In this document: one piece after another, positions 26,256 to 35,384 of the stretch | How positions within the stretch are numbered: the first letter of the stretch is position 1 | Layout: the number at the start of each line of letters is the position of its first letter | NCBI GenBank assembly: GCA_902622875.1 | Contig: CACNRW010000003.1 | Coordinates: forward strand, 1 to 64,000 | Source: an uncultured SAR116 cluster alpha proteobacterium | GTDB taxonomy: Bacteria; Pseudomonadota; Alphaproteobacteria; Puniceispirillales; Marisalimonadaceae | Length of the DNA stretch: 64,000 bases | Direction of reading: 5' to 3' | Made by a program: the position numbers and the translations under genes | The notes under the pieces: generated by a model | The model's input: only the letters and a program-made list of their open reading frames with translations | Told to the model about the DNA's origin: nothing | Database searches by the model: none

Positions 26256-27353
26256 TTAAGCTTTAACTCCACTTTTACCTATTTTCGATTGTAATGGATT
26301 TACGTAATGTGCCTGTGGATCTAATGGCCACCTTGGTCTGGGTTTGAAATCTAAGTTAGTTTCACCCTCATGATTATACTTTTCATAGCCAGCCCAAGCA
26401 ATCATAGCTCCATTATCGGTACATAAATCAAAAGGTGGTGCAAAAAATATTGCGTTTGCTTCTAAAGACAGTCTTTTTAATTCCTGACGTATGTATAAGT
26501 TGGAAGCAACACCGCCAGCTACAACTAATTGAACATTAGACTTATTATTAATCATTTTTGTAAACTCGCTTATTGCAAATTTAGTTCGATCTACAAGACA
26601 GTCAGATATTGATTTTTGTAAGCTCGCACATAAATTTCTTATTACAGTTTTACTAAGTTTATTACTTGAAACAGATTGATTGAAAGCAGTTTTCAATCCA
26701 GAAAATGAAAAATTAGGATTTTTCGACTTATACATTGGTTTAGGTAAATCAAAGCTCTTAGGATCTCCATCAATTGCCATTTTCTCTATTATAGGCCCCC
26801 CTGGAAATCCTATGTCTAGTATCTTTGCTGCTTTATCAAAAGTTTCTCCTGCAGCATCATCAAGTGTAGAACTTATTCTAACATATTTTCCATATTCTAA
26901 TACCGCTATTATTTGTGTATGTCCTCCAGAAACTAAAAGCAATAGAAATGGATATTTTATATTATTGGTTAAACGTGCAGTTAGAGCATGCCCTTCAAGA
27001 TGGTTAACAGCAACATATGGCCTGTCTAGAGACATTGCTAAAGATTTAGCAAATACAGTTCCTACAATTACTCCTCCAATTAGGCCAGGACCTCCTGTCG
27101 CAGTAATTAAATCTATATCATTTAATTCCAACTTTGCTTCATCCAAAGCTGCTTGAAATGCATAATCTATATTCGATAAATGATCTCTAGCAGCAACTTC
27201 AGGAACAACTCCACCATATTTATTTAGATTTGAATTTTGATTAATCACTATATTAGACAAGATATTTTTTTCAGAAGTCACTATCCCAATAGCCGTATCA
27301 TCACAACTTGTTTCAACACCTAAAATATTTTTATAATTACTCTTTTTCATCAT
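26256..27353 (-). CDS. tsaD: tRNA N6-adenosine threonylcarbamoyltransferase TsaD
   Basis: 365-aa Kae1/TsaD-family ATPase that, with TsaB and TsaE, installs t6A37 on ANN-decoding tRNAs. Motifs: LGVETSCDDTAIGIV, the iron-binding HLEGH (His118, His122), LVSGGHTQI, GETFDKAAKILD and VAGGVASN. Length is slightly over 340, with a short C-terminal extension. It is adjacent to gpsA (1 bp apart) and divergent from hemC. Confidence 0.96.
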   Translation of the reverse strand: MMKKSNYKNILGVETSCDDTAIGIVTSEKNILSNIVINQNSNLNKYGGVVPEVAARDHLSNIDYAFQAALDEAKLELNDIDLITATGGPGLIGGVIVGTVFAKSLAMSLDRPYVAVNHLEGHALTARLTNNIKYPFLLLLVSGGHTQIIAVLEYGKYVRISSTLDDAAGETFDKAAKILDIGFPGGPIIEKMAIDGDPKSFDLPKPMYKSKNPNFSFSGLKTAFNQSVSSNKLSKTVIRNLCASLQKSISDCLVDRTKFAISEFTKMINNKSNVQLVVAGGVASNLYIRQELKRLSLEANAIFFAPPFDLCTDNGAMIAWAGYEKYNHEGETNLDFKPRPRWPLDPQAHYVNPLQSKIGKSGVKA

Positions 27354-27509
27354 ATTTCCAAAGAAACAAAATTTTAATATAAAATAGATTTTAATATAAA
27401 TAACGTAAATATAAATTAATATTGTATCTTTTAATATTTACTATAATTGTATTAAGAATGTTTAAGTCAAATAGTAAGATTTAATTAGTTAAACTTTGAC
27501 AGAATTAAA

Positions 27510-28424
27510 ATGAAATTTAAAATTAGAATTGCTTCACGCAAATCAAAGTTAGCACTATGTCAGGTAGAAATACTTAAAAGTCATTTTGATTTAGGTATAG
27601 AAACGGAAATATTAGAAGTCATTACTTCTGGAGACCAAATTTTAAATAAATCCTTATCAGAAATTGGAGGAAAAGGTCTTTTTGTGAAAGAACTAGAAAA
27701 ATTTATTTTAGATGGTTCTGCGGATATTGCAGTTCATTCTATGAAAGACATGGAAACTGAAATAGCCCAAAATACTGTAATATCAGCCGTTCTTCCAAGA
27801 GGACACAGGAGCGATGTGTTGTTGGGCAAATACTCAACATTAGATGATTTGCCTTATAATGCAGTAATTGGGACTAGTTCTGTTAGAAGAGCTGCTTTTA
27901 CTAAGTCATATAGACCAGATCTAGTTATAAAACTTTTAAGAGGAAATGTAGGAACTCGTATTCAAAAGCTAGAAGATGGATTTTTTGATGCAATCATATT
28001 AGCTAAGGCGGGTTTAGATCGATTAAAAATCAATGTTGGTAAACAAATACCTTTAGATATAATGCCACCTGCGGCCACCCAAGGTGCTATCGCAATCCAA
28101 TCAACTACTAATAGAAATAATAAATATGAAAAAGATTTAAATAATTATTTATTGAATATTAATGACAATGAAACATATTTTGAAACTTTAGCAGAAAGGA
28201 GTCTTTTAAAAACTTTAAATGGTTCATGTCGATCTCCTATTTCCGCAAGTGCATATATAATAGAAAATGACCGTTTAAAATTATATGGAGCAATTGCTAG
28301 GCTAGACGGAACTAAGGTGGTTAAATCAGAAATTGTAGGATTAAAAAAAGACGCAGTTTTGTTGGGTAAAAATTTGGGAATAGAAATATTAAGTAAAGCA
28401 AATGGTGAAATTATTTATAAATAA
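27510..28424 (+). CDS. hemC: Hydroxymethylbilane synthase (porphobilinogen deaminase)
   Basis: 304 aa. It polymerises four porphobilinogens in heme synthesis. Motifs: IRIASRKSKLAL, EIGGKGLFVKELE, AVHSMKDM, GTSSVRRAA and LNGSCRSPI with Cys240 that holds the dipyrromethane cofactor. It leads an operon with hemD, a mitofilin-like gene and hemY, a standard alphaproteobacterial arrangement. A TATAAT box lies at 27442-27447. Confidence 0.96.
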   Translation: MKFKIRIASRKSKLALCQVEILKSHFDLGIETEILEVITSGDQILNKSLSEIGGKGLFVKELEKFILDGSADIAVHSMKDMETEIAQNTVISAVLPRGHRSDVLLGKYSTLDDLPYNAVIGTSSVRRAAFTKSYRPDLVIKLLRGNVGTRIQKLEDGFFDAIILAKAGLDRLKINVGKQIPLDIMPPAATQGAIAIQSTTNRNNKYEKDLNNYLLNINDNETYFETLAERSLLKTLNGSCRSPISASAYIIENDRLKLYGAIARLDGTKVVKSEIVGLKKDAVLLGKNLGIEILSKANGEIIYK

Positions 28425-28428
28425 AAAT

Positions 28429-28434
28429 AAGGAG
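28429..28434 (+). promoter_or_regulatory. Shine-Dalgarno site deciding an ATT start for hemD
   Basis: AAGGAG at 28429-28434 lies 6 nt before ATT at 28441, ideal spacing. No comparable site precedes the first standard codon in the frame, the TTG at 28465. The stop TAG immediately before the ATT rules out a longer frame. Confidence 0.7.
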
Positions 28435-28440
28435 TTTTAG

Positions 28441-29193
28441 ATTACAAAATCCAATACATTAACTTTGATACTGAGAGAAACTAATGATGCAAAAAAAAAT
28501 TCAGAATATCTCAATAAGAAAGGTTTGTTTTCTAAACCATTTCCTATAACCTCAACAAAATACGAAGATTTTAGTAATTCTGAAATAGTTAATAATGAAT
28601 ATAATTATGTAGTTATAACAAGTCCTAAAGCTATAAAAGTTCTTAATAAAATAGTTTCAAACAATAAAACAGTATTTTCAAAATCTTCTAAAATTTTCAC
28701 TATTGGTATAGAAACTAAGAATAAACTTAATAAATTTAATTTTAGTAATGTGTTGCATGCAAACGGCAACTCACAATCTCTAATTGAATTGATATTAAAA
28801 AGTACTTGTCGGAGTGATTTTGGGCTGTGGATTGCAGCTAAAGATAGAAGTATTGACCTTAAAAAAATTTTAACAAAGAGTAACAGAAGAATTGAAATAT
28901 TAGAGGGATATAAAACCTTACCGATTTTAAAATTATGTAAATCAATAAAAAAAGATTTAATGAATTGTAAACACTTAAATTTAATTATTTTATCATCAAG
29001 AAATGTAACAATTACAAAAGATATTTTAAATAACTATAATTTATTTAAAGAAGTTAATAGTAAATCAACATTATTTGTTAATAGTGATAAAGTAGCTCAA
29101 AAAGCTAAAACTCTTGGTTGGCTAAATATTAGAACTATTAAGAAAAATTTTACTAAAGATATCTTAGACTATATATTAGAATTACCTAAATAA
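28441..29193 (+). CDS. hemD: Uroporphyrinogen-III synthase (probable ATT start)
   Basis: 250 aa from ATT at 28441. HemD closes and inverts ring D of hydroxymethylbilane; the family diverges strongly and is recognised by context, length and the weak fold pattern (NTLTLILRETND at the N-terminus, VVITSPKAIKVL, FTIGIETKNKL, LIILSSRNV). The first TTG in the frame (28465) would cut into the first beta-strand. The ATT has an AAGGAG site 6 nt upstream and directly follows a stop codon. It lies between hemC and the mitofilin-like gene. Confidence 0.82.
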   Translation: MTKSNTLTLILRETNDAKKNSEYLNKKGLFSKPFPITSTKYEDFSNSEIVNNEYNYVVITSPKAIKVLNKIVSNNKTVFSKSSKIFTIGIETKNKLNKFNFSNVLHANGNSQSLIELILKSTCRSDFGLWIAAKDRSIDLKKILTKSNRRIEILEGYKTLPILKLCKSIKKDLMNCKHLNLIILSSRNVTITKDILNNYNLFKEVNSKSTLFVNSDKVAQKAKTLGWLNIRTIKKNFTKDILDYILELPK

Positions 29194-29207
29194 TTAGGAA
29201 TGTTAGT

Positions 29208-30086
29208 ATGGTTGACACTAAAACTCAAAGAAATAAGAGTGATAAAGAAACTATCATTGACATGGAACCTGTAAAAGAGCAGCAAAAAATAAGTTTTTTT
29301 AAAACTAAAAATTTTGTTGCACCTCTCATAAGTGTTTTGTTTTTTGTATTGATATCAACTTGGTTAATATTGGATTATTTGCCTAATTTTTTTCAAGAAC
29401 ATACAAACAGAATTAATGACTTAGCAAATACTATTAAAAAAATAGATGAGAAAGAAAATAAAAAAATAAATATTTTAAAACAAGAAATTGAGATATTGAA
29501 AAATGAAATAAAAAATATTGATTTGAATAGAAATGAAGAAGCTAAGATTGAGATAAAAGATCTTCAAAATTCTCTTTTATTAGTGAAAGAAGAACTCAAA
29601 AAAGTTTCGACTAAATTATTTGTTTTAGAAAAAGAATATAAACAAGTTGTTGATAAAAAAGATGAACCAAAAAATAAAATATCTCAGAATAATTTTATTA
29701 GAAATAATGTAGATATTTCTGAAAATAATAAAAATTTCAAAAATATTGAAAATGAGTTAATCATGGAAGGTAAAATTATTATAGAAAAACTCTTAGCTAA
29801 AAAAGATCTAGAATCTTTTTCAAATGAAGAATTAAACTTAATTGAACAAAGTTACTTTGAAAAAATTAAGAATTACCTAGCAGGTTCTTTTATGCTTAGA
29901 CAATATTCTAATGACCAATCACCTCGAGGGTTGATTACTAAAGCAGAATTAGAATTAAAAAGTGGGAATTTATATAATTTTTTATCTTTGATTAAGAAGT
30001 TACCAGATAATTGGAAGGCACCTATAAAAGACTTTATTTTTAAACTTGAGAAATTTTTATTATCAATTGATAAAAAGAGTGGGTAA
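29208..30086 (+). CDS. Mitofilin-like membrane protein (COG4223 type)
   Basis: 292 aa. After a charged N-terminus there is one TM segment (~35-56), then a long coiled coil (~60-160) rich in Lys, Glu and Asn, and a C-terminal helical domain (~185-292). This architecture and the position between hemD and hemY match the alphaproteobacterial relatives of mitochondrial Mic60/mitofilin, which shape inner membranes and contact the outer membrane. The sequence itself is low complexity, so the call rests much on context. Confidence 0.72.
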   Translation: MVDTKTQRNKSDKETIIDMEPVKEQQKISFFKTKNFVAPLISVLFFVLISTWLILDYLPNFFQEHTNRINDLANTIKKIDEKENKKINILKQEIEILKNEIKNIDLNRNEEAKIEIKDLQNSLLLVKEELKKVSTKLFVLEKEYKQVVDKKDEPKNKISQNNFIRNNVDISENNKNFKNIENELIMEGKIIIEKLLAKKDLESFSNEELNLIEQSYFEKIKNYLAGSFMLRQYSNDQSPRGLITKAELELKSGNLYNFLSLIKKLPDNWKAPIKDFIFKLEKFLLSIDKKSG

Positions 30087-31478
30087 GTGATTTTCAAGAT
30101 TATAAAATTAATTTTATTTATTTTACTAATCTGGTACTTGTCAGAATTTTTTGCTAATTCAGAAGGCGAAACTTCTATAAATTGGATGGGATGGGGTATT
30201 CAAATACCTACAGACCGATTTGTTTTAATATTAATATTATTTTCTGTTGTAATAATTTTTATTGATAGAATTTGGCTTGCATTCCTAAATTTTCCAAAGG
30301 CAGCTTTTAGAAGATTCGAAGTTAATAACAATAAAAAAGTAGAACAAAAACTAGTTAAAGCATTTTTACTGGCCAGTCATGGAGAATTTGAGTCTGCTGC
30401 AAAAGAAGCTTCTCTTGTAGCCAAAAACACTAAAGATAAAAATTTAGGTAAATTGTTAAGCACACATTTAGATGTTTTTAAAAACTTAAATGAAAATTCT
30501 ACAAATAAAAAAGAAATATCAAAGAATTACTTTAAGCAACTTACTGCTGAGTCTTCAACAGCATTTGTTGGTCATTTAGCTCTAATGAGACAAGCAATAT
30601 TAGAGAAAAAAGACATAAATGAAATTCTAGAAGAGGCAGAAAAAGCGATTAAATTTGAGCCAAAATCAAAACAAATTTTAGAAGTTTTACTTTTTTCTTA
30701 TGCAAAAATAGGAGATGTCACAAAATCTCTTATTTATCTAAATAAATTAAAAAATATGAAATTTATAAATCATAAAATCTACCAAAATATTGCCTCTGAT
30801 TTAAATTACGTGTGTGCATTAGATTATTTAGAAAAAGGAAATATAAATTCAGCAACAAATCATTTAAAAGAGGCGTTTAAACAAAAACCCAATCATGTCT
30901 TAGTTTCAATAAAATTATCAAATCTGCTAAAAGGGATTGGTTCCAAAACTAAATCAATTAATCAATTAGAAAAAACTTTTTTACTTACATCAAATCATGA
31001 TGTTTTAGATGAGTTGTCAAAAAAGTGGGATTTAAAAACATCTGGTTCGCGTGTAGCTAAAGCAATAAATCTATTAGGTAAAAAATCATCTCAAGATATA
31101 AAAGATGATCTTAAAATTGCTGTAGCTTGTTTTGCAGTTGCAGAAAAAATTTGGGGTGAAGCAGAAAAATTACTAATTGAGGTACCTAAAAGTAAACTTA
31201 CAAACAAGGCTTATCAGGCCTTTGCAGATATAGCTAGTTCACAAAATAATCCTGAAATAGTAAAGGATAATTTGGAAAAAGCTGCAAACGCTGCTGAAGG
31301 TTTTAATTATTTTTGTTCCTCTTGTGGGAATAAAAATAATAAGTGGGAACTTCATTGTCCAAAATGTGATAATTTAAGTACTATCAACTGGATGAAAATG
31401 AATGATATTGAAATGCGAGATAGTATTTCTTTGTCAAACTTAGTTCCGAAAATAGACAAAAATTTAATTAGCTATTAA
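30087..31478 (+). CDS. hemY: HemY-domain TPR membrane protein with C-terminal zinc ribbon
   Basis: 463 aa. Two N-terminal TM segments (~5-22 and ~42-62) are joined by a short loop with WMGWGIQIPTDR. TPR-like helical repeats follow (~85-400), and at the end a treble-Cys ribbon CSSCGN...CPKCDNLSTINW. HemY (the COG3898 type, not protoporphyrinogen oxidase) is an inner-membrane protein linked to late heme synthesis. Start is GTG directly after the previous stop. The 3' end overlaps the convergent LysE-family gene by 15 bp. Confidence 0.85.
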   Translation: MIFKIIKLILFILLIWYLSEFFANSEGETSINWMGWGIQIPTDRFVLILILFSVVIIFIDRIWLAFLNFPKAAFRRFEVNNNKKVEQKLVKAFLLASHGEFESAAKEASLVAKNTKDKNLGKLLSTHLDVFKNLNENSTNKKEISKNYFKQLTAESSTAFVGHLALMRQAILEKKDINEILEEAEKAIKFEPKSKQILEVLLFSYAKIGDVTKSLIYLNKLKNMKFINHKIYQNIASDLNYVCALDYLEKGNINSATNHLKEAFKQKPNHVLVSIKLSNLLKGIGSKTKSINQLEKTFLLTSNHDVLDELSKKWDLKTSGSRVAKAINLLGKKSSQDIKDDLKIAVACFAVAEKIWGEAEKLLIEVPKSKLTNKAYQAFADIASSQNNPEIVKDNLEKAANAAEGFNYFCSSCGNKNNKWELHCPKCDNLSTINWMKMNDIEMRDSISLSNLVPKIDKNLISY

Positions 31479-32108
31479 AATGAAATATTTAATTGCTTTG
31501 AAAGCTAAATAAAAAGAAAAAATTATCAAAATTGTTCCTAAAATAAAAAAAATTAATTTCTGTTTTGACTTTATATAATTTTCAACAACTTTAATACTTA
31601 CTGAATAGCAAACTAAGATATACCAAGTTGAGTCTATTATCCCTGCTAAGAGTGCCATTCCAAACTTTGTGTAAATACTATAATATTGACTAATAAATTG
31701 ACTAAAAATAGATGTAAAAAAAATTAATATTTTTGGATTTATTAGAGAAGTTGTTAATCCAAGTAATATGCTCTCTATGATTGTTTCAGGTATTTTTGTT
31801 TTATTATTATAAACTCTTTTGGAGATTTTTAAAAAAAGTATTTTGTAACCTAAATAAATAAGGAAAGTAGCACCCAATATCTGAATAATGGGTATAGTAG
31901 AGGGTAATAGATTAATTACAAAACTTAAACTGAAAATAGAAATTAATGCATAGATAAATATCCCAAATCCATGCGCTAATGAGGCTGCAAATCCTGAAAC
32001 GAAATTTTTTGAATTAGTTAAATATATAATCACAATTAAACTTGGGCCAGGTGTCATAGCACCTATTAGACAAACAAAAAAAATTGTTAACCATTCAAAA
32101 AAACTCAT
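31464..32108 (-). CDS. LysE/RhtB-family amino acid exporter
   Basis: 214 aa with six predicted TM segments. The N-terminal signature AMTPGPSLIVIIYLT, then SLAHGFGIFIYA and LINPKILIFF are typical of LysE/RhtB exporters of amino acids and related metabolites. It is followed on the same strand, upstream, by trmL with a 14-bp gap. The exported compound is unknown. Confidence 0.87.
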   Translation of the reverse strand: MSFFEWLTIFFVCLIGAMTPGPSLIVIIYLTNSKNFVSGFAASLAHGFGIFIYALISIFSLSFVINLLPSTIPIIQILGATFLIYLGYKILFLKISKRVYNNKTKIPETIIESILLGLTTSLINPKILIFFTSIFSQFISQYYSIYTKFGMALLAGIIDSTWYILVCYSVSIKVVENYIKSKQKLIFFILGTILIIFSFYLAFKAIKYFILIAN

Positions 32109-32122
32109 AAAATATCTTTGCC

Positions 32123-32587
32123 TTACGCCAAATTCTTAAATGCATTTTGTCTTAAAGCTTCGTATATTGTTATAGCTACTGAATTACTTAGATTAAGACT
32201 TCTACTTTTTGCAACCATAGGAATTCTTAATTTATTAGTGTCTTTTATCTGTTTTATAACATCGTCAGGCAATCCACTAGTTTCGCTACCAAATAATAAA
32301 CAGTCATTTTGTTTGAAACTAACTTTACTAAAATTTTTCTTTGCAAATTTTGTAAAAGCATAAATTTCATTGAAATTTATTGATTTCAAGCATAAATCTA
32401 GACTGTCATAAATAAAAAAATCAGCATTCTTTTTGTAATCTAGACTTGCTCTTTTAAGTGTGTTGTCATTAAGATTAAAACCTAACGGTTTTATTAAGTG
32501 TAATGTTGTTCCAGTATTGGCGGCTAATCTCATAATATTTCCTGTATTAGGAGGGATTTCCGGGTTAAATAAAATTATGTGGAACAT
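32123..32587 (-). CDS. trmL: tRNA (cytidine(34)-2'-O)-methyltransferase
   Basis: 154-aa SPOUT-fold methyltransferase that modifies the wobble base of tRNA-Leu isoacceptors. It has the typical start FNPEIPPNTGNIMRLAANTG, the motif LLFGSETSGLP and a C-terminal knot region RIPMVAKSRSLNLSNSVAI. Length matches E. coli TrmL (157 aa). It has the same strand as the LysE exporter and the YtoQ gene. Confidence 0.94.
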   Translation of the reverse strand: MFHIILFNPEIPPNTGNIMRLAANTGTTLHLIKPLGFNLNDNTLKRASLDYKKNADFFIYDSLDLCLKSINFNEIYAFTKFAKKNFSKVSFKQNDCLLFGSETSGLPDDVIKQIKDTNKLRIPMVAKSRSLNLSNSVAITIYEALRQNAFKNLA

Positions 32588-32636
32588 ACACTTTTTCTTT
32601 ATTTTTTATTCATCAACTAACTTTAAAGCGTTTGGG

Positions 32637-33086
32637 CTAATCTAATGATTCTTTGAGTATATATTTGAGAATTCTAACAACCTGATGTTGGTCTTTTGCT
32701 ACAGCAGCTGCAGCAGCATCAACTTCTTTAAGTGCATGTTGGTGTTCCTCATTATGTATTACTATAATTGATTTATTAAGAGCAGCTGCGTACCCTGCAT
32801 CAAATGCAGCATTCCATTGCTTATATTTCTCTCCAAATTTAACAACAACAATGTCACAATCTTTTATTGATTTTCTTGTTTTTATAGAATTTATGTTTGC
32901 ACCTTTGTTATCTTTCCAGAAGTTTTTTTCTTCATTACCTAGAATTTCAACTCCACAATTATCCGACGCTTCGTGATTTGTAATTGGGGAGGAAAAAGAA
33001 ATTTCCAAATTTTCTTTATTACATAACTTTATTATTTCTTGACGCCAGTCACTATGAATTTCACCTGAAAGATATACGTTTAACAT
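32637..33086 (-). CDS. YtoQ-family protein
   Basis: 149 aa. It begins LNVYLSGEIHSDWRQEI and has CDIVVVKFGEKYKQWNAAFD and GYAAALNKSIIVIHNEE, the conserved pattern of YtoQ proteins, related in fold to nucleoside 2-deoxyribosyltransferases. The biochemical role is not established. It starts 11 bp downstream of the MFS gene on the same strand, so the two are probably co-transcribed. Confidence 0.85.
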   Translation of the reverse strand: MLNVYLSGEIHSDWRQEIIKLCNKENLEISFSSPITNHEASDNCGVEILGNEEKNFWKDNKGANINSIKTRKSIKDCDIVVVKFGEKYKQWNAAFDAGYAAALNKSIIVIHNEEHQHALKEVDAAAAAVAKDQHQVVRILKYILKESLD

Positions 33087-33097
33087 TTCTAACTCCT

Positions 33098-34318
33098 TTA
33101 AATTTTATTTTTAGGTAATAGTTTGGGTGCCTGTGTCATTGTAATAGCTAAAGATATACTTGCAACAATAGCAATCACAAACATTCCAAATAAAATTATA
33201 TCATAATTAATATGTAGGTCTAAAAGTTTGCCAACAACGGCAGGGCCAATCGCTGTTCCAAAAACCATTGTAGATGTCGACAAAGATCTTACAGACCCCA
33301 AATTTTTAGTTCCATAATATGTTGGCCAAAAGGTTCCTCCAATCGTCATTGCTAAACCTTGTGTCATTCCTAAACATGCTAGCCCAAAAATGGCGTTTAT
33401 GTAGGTGCTACTATAAGAAAAGATCAGTAGACCTAACGCCATAGGAATAAGGTAGAATGGTAAAATTTTATCAACACCAAATTTGTCAAGTATCCACCCT
33501 GAACTCAAAGTAGTTAAGATTGACATTCCAGTATAGAAGGGAAATAAAGCAGTAAAAGAAATTAAGGACCAGTTTTTTACTTCAGTAAGATGAACCATGT
33601 TAAAAAAGAATGCAGTTGAAAAGATTGGAGGGATTAAAAATGGTACTATCACTGCCCAGAAAACCCAATTATTAAGAACTTCTTTTCTTGTCCAGTGCTT
33701 GTGACACATTCCTAGTTGATTAGTCATATTCTCCTGTTTACTATTAGGTGTTCTTTCATTAGATAGAAGATACAATATGGCTGGAAGTATTAACAACAAT
33801 ATTATCATTCCAATTATCCAGCTGTTTCTCCAACCTATAATTGCAAATAAACTTACAAATATAACTGGAAAAATTGCTTCACCAATTGAAAATCCCATAA
33901 TTGAAATTGACAATGCCTTTCCTTTATTTTTGCCATACCATTTACCTATAGCAACAGCAGGTATATGAATAAGCATTCCCTGTCCAAAAAACCTCAATCC
34001 AAAAATTATAAAAGGAAGAATCCAAACTATATTTATAAATGTCATAGATAGACAAAGAAAACTTAGCGAAATAATGACAATTTTTATGTTCAAAGTGATT
34101 TTATATTTATCGATATATCCACCAAATATTAGCATCGCGATTGCTGAAGCTAAAGTTCCGCCTGAATAGATAAAGCCCCAATCCCCATGAGACAAATCAA
34201 ACGTTAGTCTTATTTCTCCTGCAAATAATGAAATAAAAAATGTTTGTCCAAAACACGAACAAAAATATAGAAAGGCAGTTGCTATTAACCATCTAGCATT
34301 CTGTATTAAGAAATTCAT
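33098..34318 (-). CDS. Major facilitator superfamily transporter (oxalate/formate or monocarboxylate type)
   Basis: 406 aa with 12 predicted TM segments. The first loop motif IFGGYIDKYKI follows TM2, and there is a central cytosolic loop (~190-215) rich in charged residues. The NWVFWAVIVPFLIPPIFSTA region and GWILDKFGVDKILPF are typical of the monocarboxylate/oxalate:formate group of MFS carriers. The substrate is not readable; nearby accessory enzymes (PhyH dioxygenase, DapA-family lyase) suggest an organic acid. Confidence 0.82.
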   Translation of the reverse strand: MNFLIQNARWLIATAFLYFCSCFGQTFFISLFAGEIRLTFDLSHGDWGFIYSGGTLASAIAMLIFGGYIDKYKITLNIKIVIISLSFLCLSMTFINIVWILPFIIFGLRFFGQGMLIHIPAVAIGKWYGKNKGKALSISIMGFSIGEAIFPVIFVSLFAIIGWRNSWIIGMIILLLILPAILYLLSNERTPNSKQENMTNQLGMCHKHWTRKEVLNNWVFWAVIVPFLIPPIFSTAFFFNMVHLTEVKNWSLISFTALFPFYTGMSILTTLSSGWILDKFGVDKILPFYLIPMALGLLIFSYSSTYINAIFGLACLGMTQGLAMTIGGTFWPTYYGTKNLGSVRSLSTSTMVFGTAIGPAVVGKLLDLHINYDIILFGMFVIAIVASISLAITMTQAPKLLPKNKI

Positions 34319-34381
34319 AAGGGTCCATTTACATCATTATTTTATGACTATATGATCCTTAAATAAAATTAAGGCAATATA

Positions 34382-35356
34382 TTAAATTTTTAATTCGCCT
34401 ATCTCTTTATTTTCAAAGCTGAGAAAAGTATCTGTTGGGTTGCCAATTCTTCCATACCCGTTCCATACTTTAAAACCAAATAATTCTTTTTGATAATCAT
34501 TGAGTTGTGAAAAAATTTCTTTTTTTATTCCTAATGTAAAATTCTCTTGAGGTCTAAACTGTGGCCCACAAAAAGTTATTAATATAGCTAATCTTTCTTC
34601 CTTAGAAATATTTGCACCAGTTCCATGCCACACTCTACCATCTGTTATTATTGCGCAGCCTGGAGGTCCTTCTGCAGATATAGTTTCAATATTTTTATCA
34701 ATGTCATTATCAGGATGGCGACCAAATAAGTGGGAACCCGGAACTATCAAAGTGCCTCCGTTTTCTCTAGTCATACCATTCAACATAATTAATACATTTG
34801 AAACTGCAGGCCTAGATATAAGTTCATTATTATTAGAAATATCTTTATTAATTTTTATATTAAATTTTTTTCTGTCAATAGAGCCTGAAGGTAAAAAATC
34901 TTCGTTTCTTCTTACAGGATCGGGCAACCACCATTGGTCAGTATGAAGGTCCATAGCAATGCCTCCTGGCTTAGCTATATTTGCTCCAAAGCTGGATATT
35001 AGATACTCATTACCAACTACTTGTTTAACACAATCTACGTAATTGTGTTGTTTTAAAATCTCTAAAAATACTTTTCCTTTATTAGGCAACATCCATACTC
35101 TTTGGTTGATGCCTGTATTATTTTTGTTTTTATTAAATTCTCCCCATTTATTAGTTTTACTGCCGTCTTCATATGCGATATTTAATTTCTTTTCAGCGGC
35201 TGCCTGCTCTACTAATCTTTCCAAAACCTTTTTGTTAAGATCAGCAGGAATAGCGTTTTCTAAAAGGCAGTACCCCCATTTTTTAAGATCATTTTTGGCA
35301 ACCTCAGTTAATTTTGTGGGTTTAGGATAATGTTTATTCAATTTATAATTCTCCAT
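34382..35356 (-). CDS. Phytanoyl-CoA dioxygenase (PhyH)-family Fe(II)/2-oxoglutarate oxygenase
   Basis: 324 aa. The jelly-roll iron site appears as HTDQWW (His-x-Asp) and a distal His in VWHGTGANISKEERLAI, where the Arg would hold 2-oxoglutarate. NVLIMLNGMTRENGGTLIVP is the conserved strand region before GSH. PhyH-family enzymes hydroxylate many small molecules. It is followed 28 bp away by a DapA-family gene on the same strand, hinting at a shared pathway. Substrate unknown. Confidence 0.85.
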   Translation of the reverse strand: MENYKLNKHYPKPTKLTEVAKNDLKKWGYCLLENAIPADLNKKVLERLVEQAAAEKKLNIAYEDGSKTNKWGEFNKNKNNTGINQRVWMLPNKGKVFLEILKQHNYVDCVKQVVGNEYLISSFGANIAKPGGIAMDLHTDQWWLPDPVRRNEDFLPSGSIDRKKFNIKINKDISNNNELISRPAVSNVLIMLNGMTRENGGTLIVPGSHLFGRHPDNDIDKNIETISAEGPPGCAIITDGRVWHGTGANISKEERLAILITFCGPQFRPQENFTLGIKKEIFSQLNDYQKELFGFKVWNGYGRIGNPTDTFLSFENKEIGELKI

Positions 35357-35384
35357 TGAAAACTAATTAATTAAAATCTCTACA

